A stretch of DNA of 64,000 bases from JADJYF01 sp050186725. Its GTDB lineage: Bacteria > Pseudomonadota > Gammaproteobacteria > Ga0077536. This document shows, piece by piece, positions 62,594 to 64,000 of this stretch (within the stretch, counting starts at the first letter, position 1; the number at the start of each line of letters is the position of its first letter). The notes under the pieces were generated by a model. It was not told where the DNA came from and ran no database searches. It saw only the letters and a list, made by a program, of their open reading frames with translations. The position numbers and the translations under genes are program-made. The DNA is taken from assembly GCA_050186725.1 (NCBI GenBank), contig JBFWYG010000001.1, positions 62,001-126,000 of the forward strand. Direction: 5' to 3'.

Positions 62594-64000
62594 ATGGACA
62601 CGCCACAGCCCCAAGCCGCGCCGCAGGGACGCACCCCACCGATGACCGCCGCCCGTGCCCCGGCCGCCGAGCGACCTGGCGACGGCATAGACCAGGCGGC
62701 GGTGGCGATGCTGTTCACCAACGCCGTGACCGGCGAGATCATCACCTTCGGCACCGCCGCCGTGCTCGCGGTCGCGCAGAGTTCGCAGGTGGGTGTCGCG
62801 CGGGCCGGGGCCTGGCTGCTGGCGATGCTGGCGGTGGTGATCGGCCGCGGCGCCTTGCGGCGCGCCTTCGAGCGCAGCGCGGGGGCCGAGCGCCAGGCGA
62901 GCCACTGGCCGCGTGCCTTCGGCGTCGGCGCGGTCGCGACCGGCGCGCTGTGGGGCGTCGCCAGCCATGTGCTGATGATCTCGCCCGCGCTGCAGGACTC
63001 CTTCGTGGTGGTGCTGTGCGTGGCGGGCATGACCTCGGCGGCGGTACCCTACCTCGCGCCGATTCCGGAAATCTTCCACCTCTACGCGGCCGGCGCGATC
63101 CTGCCCCTGGCCGCGCGCTTTCTCGCCGACGGCAACCCGCTGCACGTGATGGTGGGCGGGCTCTCGCTGGTCTACCTGCTCGGCATCCAGCGCAGCGCGC
63201 ACCTGTTCGGCCGCTGGATGCGCGAGGCCCATCGCCTGGCGCGGGAGGAGGCGAGCCGCGCCGCGGAGCTGCAGAAACTGACCCGTGAGCTGGCCGAGGC
63301 CCACGCGCGTTCCGAGGCCGAGACCGCAAGGCGCCTGGAACTCGAGCGCGGCCGCGCGGATCTCGAGGCGGAGATCAACGCCTCGCTGGCCGCGGTGGTC
63401 GACGAGCGCACCGCCGAACTGCGCGACACCGTGGCGGCCATGACCGCGACCCGCGAGCAGTTGGACGCCGCGCTGGTCGCCGGGCGCCTGGCCTTGTTCG
63501 AGGCCGACACCGTGACCCGCGAGGTGCGCCTGTCCGAACACTGGTCGCAGATGCTCGGCGGCCCGCCGGTCGCGACCCGCACCACCATGGGCGCGCTGAT
63601 GGCGCTCACCCACCCGGACGACCGGCCCGCCATCCAGCGCGCCTACCGCGAGGTGCTGCGTGGCCGCTCCCACGGCTACGTGGTCGACCATCGCGTCCGC
63701 GACCTGCGCGGCGGCTGGCTGTGGGTGGAGAGCCGCGCACGGGTCTCGGCGCTGCGCGGCAACGGCCGCACGCTCACGGTCATCGGCACCAACTGCGACA
63801 TCTCCGCGCGCAAGGAGCACGAGAGTCGGCTCAAGCACCAGGCCTATCACGATCCGCTGACGGGGCTCGCCAACCGCATCTTCCTGCGCGAGCGCCTGCA
63901 GGAAATGATTTACCGCGCCGAGCGCCACCGGCACACGCTGGCGGTGCTGTGCCTGGACCTCGACCATTTCAAGGTGATCAACGATTCCAACGGCCACGCC
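62594..64000 (+). CDS. Membrane PAS-GGDEF protein, truncated by window end
   Basis: At least 469 residues. A cluster of hydrophobic helices (about 45-205) is followed by a long coiled coil rich in Glu and Arg (about 210-285), a PAS-like domain (LVAGRLALFEADTVTREVRLSE; GWLWVESRARVSA) and the start of a GGDEF domain (HDPLTGLANRIFLRERLQ; LDLDHFKVINDSNGH). The GGDEF signature itself lies beyond the window. ATG 62594 is the first in-frame start with no stop before 64000; ATG 62642 is an alternative. It is divergent from alaC. Confidence 0.85.
   Translation, partial: MDTPQPQAAPQGRTPPMTAARAPAAERPGDGIDQAAVAMLFTNAVTGEIITFGTAAVLAVAQSSQVGVARAGAWLLAMLAVVIGRGALRRAFERSAGAERQASHWPRAFGVGAVATGALWGVASHVLMISPALQDSFVVVLCVAGMTSAAVPYLAPIPEIFHLYAAGAILPLAARFLADGNPLHVMVGGLSLVYLLGIQRSAHLFGRWMREAHRLAREEASRAAELQKLTRELAEAHARSEAETARRLELERGRADLEAEINASLAAVVDERTAELRDTVAAMTATREQLDAALVAGRLALFEADTVTREVRLSEHWSQMLGGPPVATRTTMGALMALTHPDDRPAIQRAYREVLRGRSHGYVVDHRVRDLRGGWLWVESRARVSALRGNGRTLTVIGTNCDISARKEHESRLKHQAYHDPLTGLANRIFLRERLQEMIYRAERHRHTLAVLCLDLDHFKVINDSNGHA

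Overview
The window is a chromosomal segment of a very GC-rich bacterium (roughly 70 % G+C by eye, with long antisense open frames as a by-product). Several things point to a gammaproteobacterium near the Xanthomonadales, Nevskiales, Chromatiales or Immundisolibacterales: the order alaC-hom-thrC, the block rpfE-like/yecA/recJ/prfB/lysS, a prfB with the classic programmed frameshift, a DUF3012 lipoprotein, a TorF-type porin and GTAG-headed REP elements. I cannot fix the genus. No rRNA, tRNA, CRISPR array, integrase or insertion sequence was seen, and no gene-free stretch exceeds 300 bases.

Layout. (1) 1-4.5 kb: the end of a nitronate monooxygenase gene, then a compact RiPP-like locus of three genes: a methyltransferase with a regulatory domain, a Nif11-type leader peptide precursor ending in a GG site with a 32-residue core, and an OGT/SPINDLY-type glycosyltransferase. 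This is the best candidate for an undescribed system. (2) 4.6-7.5 kb: a TorF-like porin, a DUF1993 gene framed by duplicated REP composites, and a family III CoA-transferase. (3) 7.7-16.9 kb: a tightly overlapped catabolic operon: P450, two amidohydrolases, an NTF2-like protein, a Rieske oxygenase, a second P450 and a two-subunit molybdenum hydroxylase. A palindrome overlaps the likely promoter. (4) 17-31 kb: a VPLPA-CTERM protein, small lipoproteins, a formyltransferase-like protein, an EamA transporter, two GSTs, a cupin, a thiolase, a dehalogenase-like hydrolase with a methyltransferase, lexA overlapping a UvrD-type helicase, DUF899, two crotonases and a third P450. (5) 32-41 kb: a molybdopterin oxidoreductase, a polyamine-binding protein paired with a GGDEF-EAL protein (NspS/MbaA-like), Nudix, an esterase, a VOC protein and a thiolase-like/DUF35 pair. 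(6) 41-47 kb: a Ser/Thr kinase fused to a cyclic-nucleotide domain, argG, and a diguanylate cyclase behind two CRP-like boxes. (7) 47-52.4 kb: an AOR-family tungsten-type oxidoreductase, a GltB-like flavoprotein and a bufferin-type locus (bufA-bufB-bufC), the second RiPP system. (8) 52.5-62.4 kb: housekeeping genes lysS, prfB, recJ, yecA, rpfE-like, thrC, hom and alaC. (9) A membrane PAS-GGDEF protein runs off the right edge.

How it fits together: many genes (three P450s, a Rieske oxygenase, molybdenum hydroxylase, CoA-transferase, crotonases, thiolase, thiolase-like/DUF35 pair) suggest an aerobic heterotroph that breaks down hydrophobic cyclic or terpenoid-like compounds. The substrate cannot be read from sequence. 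Second-messenger signalling is prominent: three GGDEF proteins, one cNMP-binding kinase and CRP-like operators. Convergent gene pairs are often separated by hairpins. REP elements sit at gene 3' ends, and in four cases their GTAG head supplies the stop codon of the neighbouring gene.
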